Source of the DNA: an uncultured Tolumonas sp.
GTDB lineage: Bacteria > Pseudomonadota > Gammaproteobacteria > Enterobacterales > Aeromonadaceae
Assembly (NCBI RefSeq): GCF_963678185.1
Contig: NZ_OY782757.1
Coordinates: forward strand, 1,871,001 to 1,935,000
Direction: 5' to 3'
DNA length: 64,000 nt
Shown here: one piece after another, positions 1 to 9,828 of the stretch
How positions within the stretch are numbered: the stretch's first letter is position 1
Layout: each line of letters begins with the position of its first letter
Position numbers and translations under genes: made by a program
The notes under the pieces: model-generated
Databases searched by the model: none
Seen by the model: only the letters and a program-made list of their open reading frames with translations
Told to the model about the DNA's origin: nothing

Positions 1-1212
1 ACGGCTGGTGACCCAACGATCGAATTTGCCACGCTGATGTTACTCGGTGGTGCGGTGGGTAAATCAGCCCAGTTGCCATTACAAACCTGGTTGGCCGATG
101 CGATGGCAGGCCCAACACCAGTCTCTGCACTGATCCACGCGGCGACCATGGTGACAGCGGGTGTCTATCTGATTGCACGTACACATGGCTTGTTCCTGAT
201 GGCGCCGGATGTTTTGCATCTGGTCGGCATTGTTGGCGCAGTCACACTGATACTGTCTGGTTTTGCCGCTCTGGTGCAGACCGACATCAAGCGTATTCTG
301 GCTTATTCCACTATGAGTCAGATCGGTTACATGTTCCTCGCGTTAGGCGTGGGGGCTTGGGGTGGTGCGATATTCCACCTGATGACACACGCGTTTTTTA
401 AAGCGTTGCTGTTCCTCTCGGCCGGCTCAGTCATTATTGCCTGCCATCATGAGCAGAACATTTTCAAGATGGGCGGGCTGCGCAAATCCATTCCGCTGGT
501 ATATGCCGCGTTTTTGATTGGTGGTTCAGCACTGGCTGCCCTGCCCTTCGTCACCGCCGGTTTCTTCAGTAAAGACGAGATCTTGTTTGCCGCTTATCAG
601 GGTGGTTATTCCTGTCTGTTATTGTCGGGTTTAGTGGGCGCGTTCCTGACCTCGCTATATACCTTCCGGCTGATTTTTATCGTGTTCCACGGTGAAAGTA
701 AGCTGAAAGCACATCCGGGACATGGCCTCAGCCATCATTTACCACTGTTGGTATTAATGCTGCTGTCTACCTTTGTTGGTGCCTTGATCTCGCCACCGTT
801 AGCAAGCGTGTTCCCTGCCGTCAATGAAAGCCATGACGGAAAACTACTAATTGAATTGCTCTCGGCAACGATTGCTATTTCCGGTATTGCGCTGTCGGCG
901 TTCTTGTTCCTGGGTGAGCGTAAACTGGTGAGTAAATTGGCTAATTCGCCGATGGGCAAACCGCTTAGTGCATTGTGGTTCAATGCTTGGGGTTTTGACT
1001 GGCTTTATCATCATCTGTTTGTCATGCCATATCGAGCAATCGCACAACTGTTACAACGTGACCCGTTAGACCGAATGATAGCGCTTTGTGCTCTGGTTGT
1101 TGGCGCACTGAATCGTCTGAGTGTGCAAATGGTAACCGGAAATCTGCGCTGGTATGCCGCCAGCATGAGTCTGGGTGCGCTGGTCGTGTTGACTTTGTTG
1201 TTGGTGTACTAG
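1..1212 (+). CDS. nuoL: NADH-quinone oxidoreductase subunit L (partial, 5' end outside window)
   Basis: This is the last 403 codons of NuoL, open at the left edge. NuoL is the most distal of the antiporter-like proton-pumping subunits in the membrane arm of complex I. The visible part has the conserved block with PTPVSALIHAATMVTAGVYL, a lysine-containing helix (QTDIKRILAYST), histidine-rich membrane helices (FHLMTHAFFKALLFL), and a long hydrophobic C-terminal region as expected for the lateral helix. The family is about 610 residues, so about 200 N-terminal residues are missing. Its TAG stop is embedded in the AGGAGG Shine-Dalgarno of nuoM, which suggests translational coupling. nuoM and nuoN follow in the usual complex I operon order. 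Confidence 0.97.
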   Translation, partial: TAGDPTIEFATLMLLGGAVGKSAQLPLQTWLADAMAGPTPVSALIHAATMVTAGVYLIARTHGLFLMAPDVLHLVGIVGAVTLILSGFAALVQTDIKRILAYSTMSQIGYMFLALGVGAWGGAIFHLMTHAFFKALLFLSAGSVIIACHHEQNIFKMGGLRKSIPLVYAAFLIGGSALAALPFVTAGFFSKDEILFAAYQGGYSCLLLSGLVGAFLTSLYTFRLIFIVFHGESKLKAHPGHGLSHHLPLLVLMLLSTFVGALISPPLASVFPAVNESHDGKLLIELLSATIAISGIALSAFLFLGERKLVSKLANSPMGKPLSALWFNAWGFDWLYHHLFVMPYRAIAQLLQRDPLDRMIALCALVVGALNRLSVQMVTGNLRWYAASMSLGALVVLTLLLVY

Positions 1213-1222
1213 GAGGCCTGTC

Positions 1223-2743
1223 GTGAGTTTACTCTGGTTAATATTATTACCGTTTATTGGCGGCTTCCTCTGCTGGTTAATTGAATTCACCCGCAAAGGA
1301 ACCAACATTCCACGTTGGATTGCGCTGGTGACCATGTCATTACAGCTGCTGCTATCGCTCAGTTTGTGGCAATCACATGATTTTTCATTAGTACTGCCTG
1401 GCCAAGGCAACTGGACGCTCGATTACCAGCTGCCGTGGATCCCCCGCTTCGGTATTTCCGTTCATTTAGCCATGGATGGGATTTCCCTGCTGATGGTGTC
1501 ACTGACCGGTTTGCTGGGTATTTTGGCAGTCGTCTGCTCCTGGAATGAAATTCAGGATCGTGTCGGTTTCTTCCACCTTAACCTGTTGTGGATCTTAGGT
1601 GGTGTAATTGGCGTGTTCTTGTCACTGGATCTGTTCCTGTTTTTCTTCTTCTGGGAAATGATGCTGGTGCCGATGTACTTCCTGATTGCACTGTGGGGAC
1701 ACAGTGGTTCTGATGGTCGTACCCGTATTTACGCGGCAACTAAATTTTTCCTGTACACCCAGGCTAGTGGCTTGCTGATGCTGCTCTCTATTCTGGCATT
1801 AGTCTTCATCCATTACCGCGCAACCGGCATGTTCTCTTTTGACTACACGCAACTGCTGAACACCCGCATGGCACCAGAAGTGGAATTTATGCTGATGTTA
1901 GGTTTCTTCATCGCCTTTGCAGTGAAGATGCCTTTGGTACCACTGCACGGCTGGTTACCCGATGCACATAGTCAGGCGCCGACAGCCGGTTCTGTTGACT
2001 TAGCCGGGATCTTGCTGAAAACCGCAGCCTACGGGTTGTTACGTTTCGGTATTCCATTATTCCCACATGCCTCAGCCGATTTTGCTCCTATCGCGATGAC
2101 ACTGGGTTTGATTGGTATCATTTATGGTGCGGTACTGGCGTTCAGTCAAACAGACATCAAACGTCTGGTCGCTTACACCAGTGTCTCGCATATGGGCTTT
2201 GTGGTGATCGCGCTGTATGCCGGCACAGCAACTGCCATTCAGGGTGCGGTGGTGCAAATGGTGGCTCATGGCTTATCAGCGGCAGGCTTATTCATCATGT
2301 GCGGACAATTGTATGAACGTCTGCACACCCGTGATTTGCGTGAAATGGGTGGCTTATGGCACCGACTTCGCTATCTACCTGGCATCATGTTGTTCTTCTC
2401 TGTCGCATCACTGGGCTTACCGGGCACCGGTAATTTTGTCGGTGAATTCATGATCTTGTTAGGCAGTTTCCCATCTGTACCAACGATTGTCATTGTTTCC
2501 ACCGTGGGGTTAGTGCTGGCCTCTGTTTACTCACTGACAATGCTACAACGTGCTTGTTTTGGACAAGGTAAAGTGAATACCCCACTACGCGGTTTAAATC
2601 TGCGTGAGTTTGGTATTTTGCTGCTATTAGTTGCCTTGCTGGTTGGCCTTGGCGTTTATCCACAGCCTGTGCTGGATGTCAGTGGCATGACGGGGACACT
2701 GTTACAACCTGACAGTGCACTTGCCGTTACCGGTCAGCCTTAG
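1223..2743 (+). CDS. nuoM: NADH-quinone oxidoreductase subunit M
   Basis: Predicted 506-residue, very hydrophobic antiporter-like subunit of complex I, which couples NADH oxidation to proton pumping in the inner membrane. The family glutamate in FFFWEMMLVPMYF (about residue 144) and the lysine in AFAVKMPLVPLHGWLPDAH (about 234) are present, as is the second channel motif QTDIKRLVAYTSVSHMG. The start is GTG at 1223, 6 nt after a perfect AGGAGG (1211-1216) that overlaps the nuoL stop. Length matches the family (about 509). It lies between nuoL and nuoN with gaps of 10 and 9 nt, so it is certainly co-transcribed. Confidence 0.98.
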   Translation: MSLLWLILLPFIGGFLCWLIEFTRKGTNIPRWIALVTMSLQLLLSLSLWQSHDFSLVLPGQGNWTLDYQLPWIPRFGISVHLAMDGISLLMVSLTGLLGILAVVCSWNEIQDRVGFFHLNLLWILGGVIGVFLSLDLFLFFFFWEMMLVPMYFLIALWGHSGSDGRTRIYAATKFFLYTQASGLLMLLSILALVFIHYRATGMFSFDYTQLLNTRMAPEVEFMLMLGFFIAFAVKMPLVPLHGWLPDAHSQAPTAGSVDLAGILLKTAAYGLLRFGIPLFPHASADFAPIAMTLGLIGIIYGAVLAFSQTDIKRLVAYTSVSHMGFVVIALYAGTATAIQGAVVQMVAHGLSAAGLFIMCGQLYERLHTRDLREMGGLWHRLRYLPGIMLFFSVASLGLPGTGNFVGEFMILLGSFPSVPTIVIVSTVGLVLASVYSLTMLQRACFGQGKVNTPLRGLNLREFGILLLLVALLVGLGVYPQPVLDVSGMTGTLLQPDSALAVTGQP

Positions 2744-2752
2744 GAGATCTCT

Positions 2753-4219
2753 ATGTTTAACTTTGCACAATTGATTGCTGAACTACCACTGCTGCTAACG
2801 ACACTAACAGCCATCGCAGTGATGCTGTCAATTGCATGGCAGCGTAACCACCGTCAGGTTTTCCTGATTACCGTCATAGGGTTAAATGCAGCACTGGTCA
2901 GCTTGTTAGTCGCCAGTCATGCAGTGCCTGTCATTGTAACGCCATTGCTGATTGTTGATTCGTATGCTGTATTTTATACCGCGCTGATCATCATTGGTTC
3001 ACTGGCGACGGTAACACTGGCACGGGCCTGGCTGAAAAAATTCCCCGATAACCGGGAAGAGTTTTATCTGTTGCTGTTGCTGGCATCAACCGGGGCTATC
3101 GTTATGGCGCAGGCACATCATCTGGCTGCGCTATTTATCGGTATCGAATTGATGTCGCTGCCGCTGTTTGGTCTGGTCGGTTACGCGTTCCGCCAACGTC
3201 GTTCTCTGGAAGCCGCGGTTAAATACATGGTGTTGTCCGCCAGTGCAACCGCATTTCTGCTGTTCGGTATTGCCTTGATTTACGCACAATGCGGCAGTCT
3301 GGACATTGCCACTATCGGCGCACAGCTGTCCAAATTACCTTCCACTGAAACCGCCCACGTCACCCTGCTGATTGTTGGTTTGGGTATGATGGTGATTGGC
3401 TTTGGTTTTAAATTATCACTGGTGCCATTCCATCTGTGGACTCCCGATGTCTATCAGGGCGCACCAGCTCCGGTAACCACCTATCTGGCGACTGTCAGTA
3501 AGATTGCCGTCTTTGCCGTGTTACTGCGTTTGTTCTATACCATTCCCGCAACTGATTCGTTCTTCTATCAGCTGCTGGGTGGTCTGGCGTTTGTTTCGAT
3601 AGTGATTGGTAACTTACTGGCTCTGCTGCAAAGTAACCTGAAACGCCTGCTGGGTTTTTCATCCACCGCGCATTTCGGTTATTTGCTGGTTGCTCTGATT
3701 GCCTGCCGTCTGGGTACATTATCGTTCGAAGCTGTGGCGCTCTATCTGGTGATGTATCTGCTCACATCCGTCGGTAGTTTTGGGGTGGTGAGTCTGATGT
3801 CCAGCCCTTACCAAGATAAAGATGCCGAAGATCTACCGGCTTATCGTGGTCTGTTCTGGCGTCGCCCGGTGTTAACGGCGGCGATGACGGTGATGTTCCT
3901 GTCACTGGCCGGTATTCCGATGACGTTAGGGTTTATCGGTAAGTTTTATATTCTGGCTGTGGGTATTCAATTCCACTTCTGGTGGCTGACAGGTGCCGTG
4001 GTATTCGGTAGCGCAGTTGGGCTTTATTACTATCTGCGCGTGATCAGTATTTTGTATCTGCGCACGCCCGGCATGCCATCACGCGATGCCAGCAACGACT
4101 GGGCCCTCACTACCGGTGGTTTTATGGTACTGCTTTCCGCCATTCTGGTGGTCGCACTGGGCATCTACCCGCAACCGCTGCTTGATCTGCTGCCGCTCGC
4201 ACAACTCGCCACACCGTAA
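2753..4219 (+). CDS. nuoN: NADH-quinone oxidoreductase subunit N
   Basis: Predicted 488-residue polytopic membrane protein, the third antiporter-like proton-pumping subunit of complex I. Visible family marks are the glutamate in [19 protein letters not shown], the lysine in [20 protein letters not shown] with the following APAPVT, and [17 protein letters not shown]. The Shine-Dalgarno AGGAG overlaps the nuoM stop codon (TAGGAG), repeating the nuoL/nuoM arrangement. It is the last gene of the nuo operon: a hairpin follows at 4228 and the next gene is an unrelated regulator. Confidence 0.98.
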   Translation: MFNFAQLIAELPLLLTTLTAIAVMLSIAWQRNHRQVFLITVIGLNAALVSLLVASHAVPVIVTPLLIVDSYAVFYTALIIIGSLATVTLARAWLKKFPDNREEFYLLLLLASTGAIVMAQAHHLAALFIGIELMSLPLFGLVGYAFRQRRSLEAAVKYMVLSASATAFLLFGIALIYAQCGSLDIATIGAQLSKLPSTETAHVTLLIVGLGMMVIGFGFKLSLVPFHLWTPDVYQGAPAPVTTYLATVSKIAVFAVLLRLFYTIPATDSFFYQLLGGLAFVSIVIGNLLALLQSNLKRLLGFSSTAHFGYLLVALIACRLGTLSFEAVALYLVMYLLTSVGSFGVVSLMSSPYQDKDAEDLPAYRGLFWRRPVLTAAMTVMFLSLAGIPMTLGFIGKFYILAVGIQFHFWWLTGAVVFGSAVGLYYYLRVISILYLRTPGMPSRDASNDWALTTGGFMVLLSAILVVALGIYPQPLLDLLPLAQLATP

Positions 4220-4227
4220 CCCTCTCT

Positions 4228-4260
4228 CCGGCACATTTCCTGTGAAGTGTGCCGGTATTT
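4228..4260 (+). terminator. Terminator of the nuo operon
   Basis: Inverted repeat CCGGCACA (4228-4235) with TGTGCCGG (4248-4255), extended inward by T-A and one G-T pair, and followed by TATTT. It lies 8 nt after the nuoN stop. The T tract is short, so efficiency is uncertain. Confidence 0.7.
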
Positions 4261-4292
4261 AATGCATCTTTGCTACCTGATTGATCTTAAAT

Positions 4293-4309
4293 TGGTACTA
4301 TAAATACCA
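4293..4309. promoter_or_regulatory. Possible GntR-family operator upstream of the regulator gene
   Basis: Interrupted palindrome TGGTA-CTATAAA-TACCA, 55 nt upstream of the gntR-type start. GntR/HutC-family proteins bind short inverted repeats of this general kind near their own genes. The central TATAAA could be part of a -10 element. Autoregulation is inferred from position and symmetry only. Confidence 0.4.
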
Positions 4310-4363
4310 CTTGAATCACGCTATTGTCTGGAAAGCAGACCTTTGCCATGCGAAGGAGTTACC

Positions 4364-5164
4364 GTGTTATATAAAAATATCGCTAAAAAGCTGCGGTTTC
4401 GCATCAATTCCGATGAATTTGCCATTGGTGATGTCTTGCCGACTGAACGACAACTGATGGAAGAATATCAAGCCAGCCGGGTGTCAATCCGCAAAGCCAT
4501 TGATGAATTAGTTGCCATTGATCTGATTGAGAAAAAGCAGGGCAGCGGCACATACATCAAGCAAAAAGAAGTCGTGCATCTGATGGATCAGCTGCGCAGT
4601 GGTCTGGAAAGCTCGCAGGAAATAGGACAAACCATCACCAGTGATGTTTTGGAATTCGCTATTGTGTATCCCGATGATGAAATCGCTAACCGGTTAAAAA
4701 TCAACACCACCGATCGTGTGTATTACACCAAACGCCTGCGAAAAATTAATGACCGCCCGCAGATCATCGAAGAAAGCTTTATGCCAGTGAGCTTGTTTCC
4801 TGAGCTGACTATCCGCACCTTAGAGCGCTCAAAATTTGAATATATTGAGAAAAGTTTGGGTCTGATTATTGAAGGTAGTTATCAGGAATTTTCGCCGGTA
4901 ATACCCGATAAAGAAGAAGAAAAGTTATTGAATCTGCAAGGGCGTGAGCCGGTTTTGCAAATCACTTCGCTCTCTAATTTCCAAGATGGCACTATTTTCG
5001 ACTATAGCATCATGAAATTTAAGGCCAGCGAATATCTGCATGCGATTTACGTGCGTCGTGAAACACAAGGGCCACTGCTGTCGCAAAAGAAAAGCACGAC
5101 AGATCATGACTCGCAGTTGCATGCATCCGCTGAAGAATCACTCAAGTTTTATCCCGTACAGTAA
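4364..5164 (+). CDS. GntR-family (HutC/UTRA subfamily) transcriptional regulator
   Basis: Predicted 266-residue DNA-binding regulator. Residues about 1-70 form a winged helix-turn-helix of GntR type (ending VSIRKAIDELVAIDLIEKKQ then GSGTYI). Residues about 90-235 resemble the UTRA ligand domain, which typically binds sugar phosphates or other small metabolites. The GTG start at 4364 is preferred because AAGGAG lies 5 nt before it; a longer frame from TTG 4343 would put that site inside the gene. It precedes an alcohol dehydrogenase by 31 nt, and the sugar PTS locus lies just beyond, so it probably controls one or both. The effector (perhaps maltose- or trehalose-phosphate) is not shown by the sequence. 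Confidence 0.88.
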   Translation: MLYKNIAKKLRFRINSDEFAIGDVLPTERQLMEEYQASRVSIRKAIDELVAIDLIEKKQGSGTYIKQKEVVHLMDQLRSGLESSQEIGQTITSDVLEFAIVYPDDEIANRLKINTTDRVYYTKRLRKINDRPQIIEESFMPVSLFPELTIRTLERSKFEYIEKSLGLIIEGSYQEFSPVIPDKEEEKLLNLQGREPVLQITSLSNFQDGTIFDYSIMKFKASEYLHAIYVRRETQGPLLSQKKSTTDHDSQLHASAEESLKFYPVQ

Positions 5165-5195
5165 TGCTCACCCATCGTTAAAGGAAACAAAGAAG

Positions 5196-6353
5196 ATGAA
5201 CAACTTTAGTTTTCGTAACCCAACAAGAATTCATTTTGGCAAAGGCCAAATCGCTAAAATCAAAGAAGAAATTCCAGCAGATGCTCGCGTATTGATCACC
5301 TATGGCGGTGGCAGCATCAAAAAAAATGGTGTTTTAGAACAGGTCTATGCAGCCTTAGAAAACATCACTTTTTTTGAGTTTGGTGGCATCGAACCTAATC
5401 CGCACTTTGAAACATTGATGAACGCCGTGGAGTTGGTAAAACAAGAAAAAATTACCTATCTGCTGGCGGTTGGTGGTGGCTCAGTGGTTGATGGTACGAA
5501 GTTCATTGCTGCCGCAGCGGAATATCCAAATGATCCGCTGGAGCTCCTGCCAACGAAAGGCACGCAGATCCGCAAAGCGCTACCGTTAGGCTGTGTGCTG
5601 ACATTACCGGCCACCGGTACTGAAATGAATGGCAACGCGGTGATCACCCGTTGGGCAACCCAAGATAAAACAGGGATTTTTTCCGAGCTGATCCGGCCGG
5701 CTTTCTCGATACTGGATCCAGAAACCACCTATAGCCTGCCCGCACGTCAGGTTGGCAACGGTGTTGTTGATGCGATGGTACATATTTTAGAGCAATACAT
5801 GACTTACCCGGTCAACGGTAAGGTGCAGGATTATTATGCCGAAAGCCTGCTAAAGATCCTGATGGAAGAGGGTCCTCAGGCACTGACTGATCCGATGAAC
5901 TATGATGTGCGTGCCAATATCATGTGGGCGGCAACCCAAGCCCTGAATGGTACGCTGAGTCTGGGCATGCCTGGTGACTGGTCAATCCATGCCATTGGCC
6001 ACCAGATCACGGCACTGTACGGTTTGGATCATGCGCAAACCTTGGCGATCGTGTTACCGGCGGTTTGGCATTACAAGAAAGCGCAGAAAAAAGCCAAATT
6101 ACTGCAATATGCCGATCACGTATTAGGCATTAAAGAAACCCATGATGATCAATGCACAACATTAGCGATAGAAAAAACCCGTGCGTTTTTTGAATCAATG
6201 GGAGTGCCAACGCGCTTCTCTGCGTATGGTCTGGGCGCAACCGCCATTCCTGCTATCGTTGAAAAATTAAGACAACATGGTCGTTTAAAACTGGGTGAAC
6301 ACGGCGATATTACACCAGATGATGTAACACAATTATTGCAGTTGGCCCTATAA
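5196..6353 (+). CDS. yqhD: Iron-containing alcohol dehydrogenase, YqhD-like NADPH-dependent aldehyde reductase
   Basis: Predicted 385 residues, close to Escherichia YqhD (387) from the first residues (MNNF then TRIHFGKGQIA). The nucleotide-binding AVGGGSVVDGTKFIAAAAEY and metal-ligand regions NGVVDAMVHILEQY and GHQITALYGLDHAQTLAIV (Asp and His ligands) are intact. YqhD enzymes reduce a broad range of short-chain aldehydes with NADPH in the cytoplasm. The start is ATG 5196, after AGGAAACAAAGAAG; the frame is open further upstream into the regulator gene, but that extension is not family sequence. It sits 31 nt after the GntR-type gene, probably in one operon, which is unlike the Escherichia context (an AraC-type YqhC regulator). 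The physiological substrate here is unknown. Confidence 0.92.
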   Translation: MNNFSFRNPTRIHFGKGQIAKIKEEIPADARVLITYGGGSIKKNGVLEQVYAALENITFFEFGGIEPNPHFETLMNAVELVKQEKITYLLAVGGGSVVDGTKFIAAAAEYPNDPLELLPTKGTQIRKALPLGCVLTLPATGTEMNGNAVITRWATQDKTGIFSELIRPAFSILDPETTYSLPARQVGNGVVDAMVHILEQYMTYPVNGKVQDYYAESLLKILMEEGPQALTDPMNYDVRANIMWAATQALNGTLSLGMPGDWSIHAIGHQITALYGLDHAQTLAIVLPAVWHYKKAQKKAKLLQYADHVLGIKETHDDQCTTLAIEKTRAFFESMGVPTRFSAYGLGATAIPAIVEKLRQHGRLKLGEHGDITPDDVTQLLQLAL

Positions 6354-6375
6354 AAAATGCCACCTAACGGTGGCA
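6352..6375 (-). terminator. Terminator between yqhD and the convergent glucosidase gene
   Basis: Perfect 7-bp stem TGCCACC (6358-6364) and GGTGGCA (6369-6375) with loop TAAC, directly after the yqhD stop. An A6 run on its left (6352-6357) gives a U tract for minus-strand transcripts. It may also act weakly on the plus strand. A second hairpin, AACAGGCTT with AAGCCTGTT (6416-6444), lacks a T tract on either strand. Confidence 0.65.
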
Positions 6376-6453
6376 TGACTTAACCCAAGAACAAACTCCC
6401 CTCATCTTCTGTTTTAACAGGCTTCGCCGCAAGCAAAGCCTGTTGAACAGCGA

Positions 6454-7794
<1,341 letters not shown>

Positions 7795-7858
7795 CTACGA
7801 CTAATTAATTATTTAACTATTTAGATTTAATAATTCAGCTTTAACTATTATTTAATCA

Positions 7859-9442
7859 TTAAGCATTTTTCATCATATTTTCCATACTGTCGCGAACCTG
7901 CGGCACCGATAAACCAATAATCACTTGTATTGCATCTTTATTTCTGACCACACCATGCGCGCCAATTTGACGGAAGGCAGCATCACTCATAACTTGTTTT
8001 TCATCTTTCACACTAATACGCAGACGAGTTGCACAGTTATTTACTTCGGCAATATTTTCACTGCCACCTAATGCCTCTAACAATTGCAATGCCTGATCAT
8101 CAAACTGGCTGCCTTTATTATCTTCGCTCTGAGCACCTTGACGGTTTTTATAATCGGCTTTGGTGAATAATTTAATATCTTCGGCTTCTGCTTCACGGCC
8201 CGGTGTTTTCACATCAAAACGGACAATCAAATATTTAAAGACAAAGAAGTAGATGACGGTAAAGACACTGCCAATCATGATTTGCATAACAACATTCATG
8301 GCATGGTTGTGGAACATCGGCAGCCAGTTCTGCACCATGATTTCCAGTAAACCGCCCCCCATGTTGCCAACGATGCCATTCATATACATCACCGCAGCCA
8401 TGGTTGCCGCCAGTACAGCATGGATGGCAAACAGGAACGGCGCCACAAACAAGAAGGTAAACTCCAGTGGTTCAGTAATCCCCACCAACACCGCAGTCAG
8501 CACCGCAGGAATCAACAAACCCGCTACTTTCTTTTTGTTCTCTGGTTTGGCGGTCATGTACATCGCGCTGGCGATACCAATGGCACCAAAGATTTTCGAG
8601 TTACCGTGCAAAGCAAAAGCACCTTGCGGGAACAACTTGATCAGCGGTTCAGTGGAGTTACTAAATTCTGCGATATGTTGGATCCAGTAAGCCTGAATAC
8701 CACCTTCCACAACGGCCGGGCCAAGCACGAACGGGCCATAGATAAAGTGATGCAAACCGGTTGGGATCAGAATGCGTTCCAGGAAAGTGTAGATCCAGAC
8801 ACCCAGTGCCCCCGCATGACTCAGGAATACCTGCAGAGAAGCAATGCCGCCTTGTACTTTTGGCCATACCAGCGCCGTTAAAAATGCCAGCGGTAACATC
8901 GCAATAAAACCAATAATGGTTACGAAAGCCGTACCTTGGAAAATACCGAGATAATCCGGCAATTTTTTATCAAAATAGCGGTTATGTACATAAGTCATAA
9001 TGGCCGCAATAAAGATAGAACCGATAATACTGGTATCTAACGTTTTAATACCGGCAATATTCGTTAAACCACTAACGCCACCAATGGGCTGATTAAAATT
9101 AACGCCAAAATCAGCACCCCAGGTTGTTAATATGGCAGCAATAAAATAATTAAATGTCAGATAAGAAACTATTACCGCCAAACAAGCCCGGGCTGGTGCC
9201 GTTTTAGCTAAGCCGATTGGCAAACCAATGGCAAAAATAATGGGCATATTACGAAATACAGTCCAGCTACCTTCTTGAATAATCATCCAGAGTTTAAACC
9301 AGACCGTATCAGAATTAGCAATTGAACCCACTAACTGCGGGTTGGTTAATAATATTGATATACCTGCAACGATCCCCGCGAACGGGAATAACAATACGGG
9401 GGTAAACATCGCACCGCCGAATCGTTGTAATAATTTTAGCAT
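7859..9442 (-). CDS. PTS alpha-glucoside (maltose-type) transporter subunit EIICB
   Basis: Predicted 527 residues. The N-terminal about 410 residues are the multi-pass EIIC channel of the glucose/glucoside PTS family, and the C-terminal about 80 residues are an EIIB domain whose phospho-accepting cysteine is in NNCATRLRIS (about residue 470). It imports and phosphorylates an alpha-glucoside, most likely maltose or isomers, as shown by its GH4 partner gene. There is no EIIA domain, so phosphate must come from a separate EIIA (such as Crr) encoded elsewhere. The ATG start follows GAGGAG with 6 nt spacing. It is related to Fusobacterium MalB and Klebsiella AglA. A long untranslated leader and possible CRP site lie upstream. 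Confidence 0.94.
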   Translation of the reverse strand: MLKLLQRFGGAMFTPVLLFPFAGIVAGISILLTNPQLVGSIANSDTVWFKLWMIIQEGSWTVFRNMPIIFAIGLPIGLAKTAPARACLAVIVSYLTFNYFIAAILTTWGADFGVNFNQPIGGVSGLTNIAGIKTLDTSIIGSIFIAAIMTYVHNRYFDKKLPDYLGIFQGTAFVTIIGFIAMLPLAFLTALVWPKVQGGIASLQVFLSHAGALGVWIYTFLERILIPTGLHHFIYGPFVLGPAVVEGGIQAYWIQHIAEFSNSTEPLIKLFPQGAFALHGNSKIFGAIGIASAMYMTAKPENKKKVAGLLIPAVLTAVLVGITEPLEFTFLFVAPFLFAIHAVLAATMAAVMYMNGIVGNMGGGLLEIMVQNWLPMFHNHAMNVVMQIMIGSVFTVIYFFVFKYLIVRFDVKTPGREAEAEDIKLFTKADYKNRQGAQSEDNKGSQFDDQALQLLEALGGSENIAEVNNCATRLRISVKDEKQVMSDAAFRQIGAHGVVRNKDAIQVIIGLSVPQVRDSMENMMKNA

Positions 9443-9798
9443 TGTTGTCGCTCCTCAGTTTCCAGCCTCAGTGACGTGGATCGTCATCTCCATCGACAAG
9501 TTCTTTTTTATGTTTGAGCCGTTGAAATTTTTCATGTTGGTAATGATGTTGTGCAGTATCAATATAGAACCAATGTAACTATAAAAAAGCGACAAAGATC
9601 ACAAAGGTATTTTATTGGTATTAATAAGTGACTTTTTGGTATCTATTAAAGGAAGGAAATAGAGAAATGACAGTAAATAGACTTAAAATAGGTATTATTT
9701 ATTGGAAAATAAAGAGACCAATTTAAGCAGAGAGCAAATACACACCAGATGGGAAATAAACAACGGCTGGAAAAATGGAGCAATCGGAGGAAAAGAAC
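9443..9798. other. AT-rich regulatory region upstream of the PTS-glucosidase operon
   Basis: This stretch of about 355 nt holds no credible gene. It carries the leader and presumed promoter of the PTS operon. Several GGTA-containing repeats read on the plus strand: AGGTATTTTATT (from 9605), TGGTATTAATAA (from 9616), TGGTATCTATTA (from 9637) and AGGTATTATTTATT (from 9690). The two TGGTA copies are 21 bp apart, about two helical turns. The half-site resembles the palindrome upstream of the GntR-type gene. Confidence 0.5.
9588..9603. promoter_or_regulatory. CRP-like site upstream of the PTS operon
   Basis: AGCGA-N6-TCACA. One half matches the cAMP-CRP consensus TGTGA-N6-TCACA exactly and the other is degenerate. 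It lies about 145 nt before the permease start, as expected for catabolite control of a sugar operon. Prediction only. Confidence 0.4.
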
Positions 9799-9820
9799 AC
9801 AGGCAGGAAAACCTGCCTGT
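9791..9820 (-). terminator. Terminator of the rhlB-gppA operon
   Basis: Perfect 9-bp stem ACAGGCAGG (9799-9807) and CCTGCCTGT (9812-9820) with loop AAAA. On the minus strand it is followed by GTTCTTTTCC. It is placed 8 nt after the gppA stop. Confidence 0.8.
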
Positions 9821-9828
9821 TAGCGAGA

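Noticed and set aside
5040-5195. N-terminal extension of the alcohol dehydrogenase overlapping the GntR-type gene
   Set aside because: YqhD-family proteins begin at MNNF; the extension has no family similarity and a good ribosome-binding site precedes the internal ATG.
6416-6444. Second hairpin as a terminator after the glucosidase gene
   Set aside because: 9-bp stem but no T tract on either strand; the neighbouring hairpin at 6358-6375 fits better.
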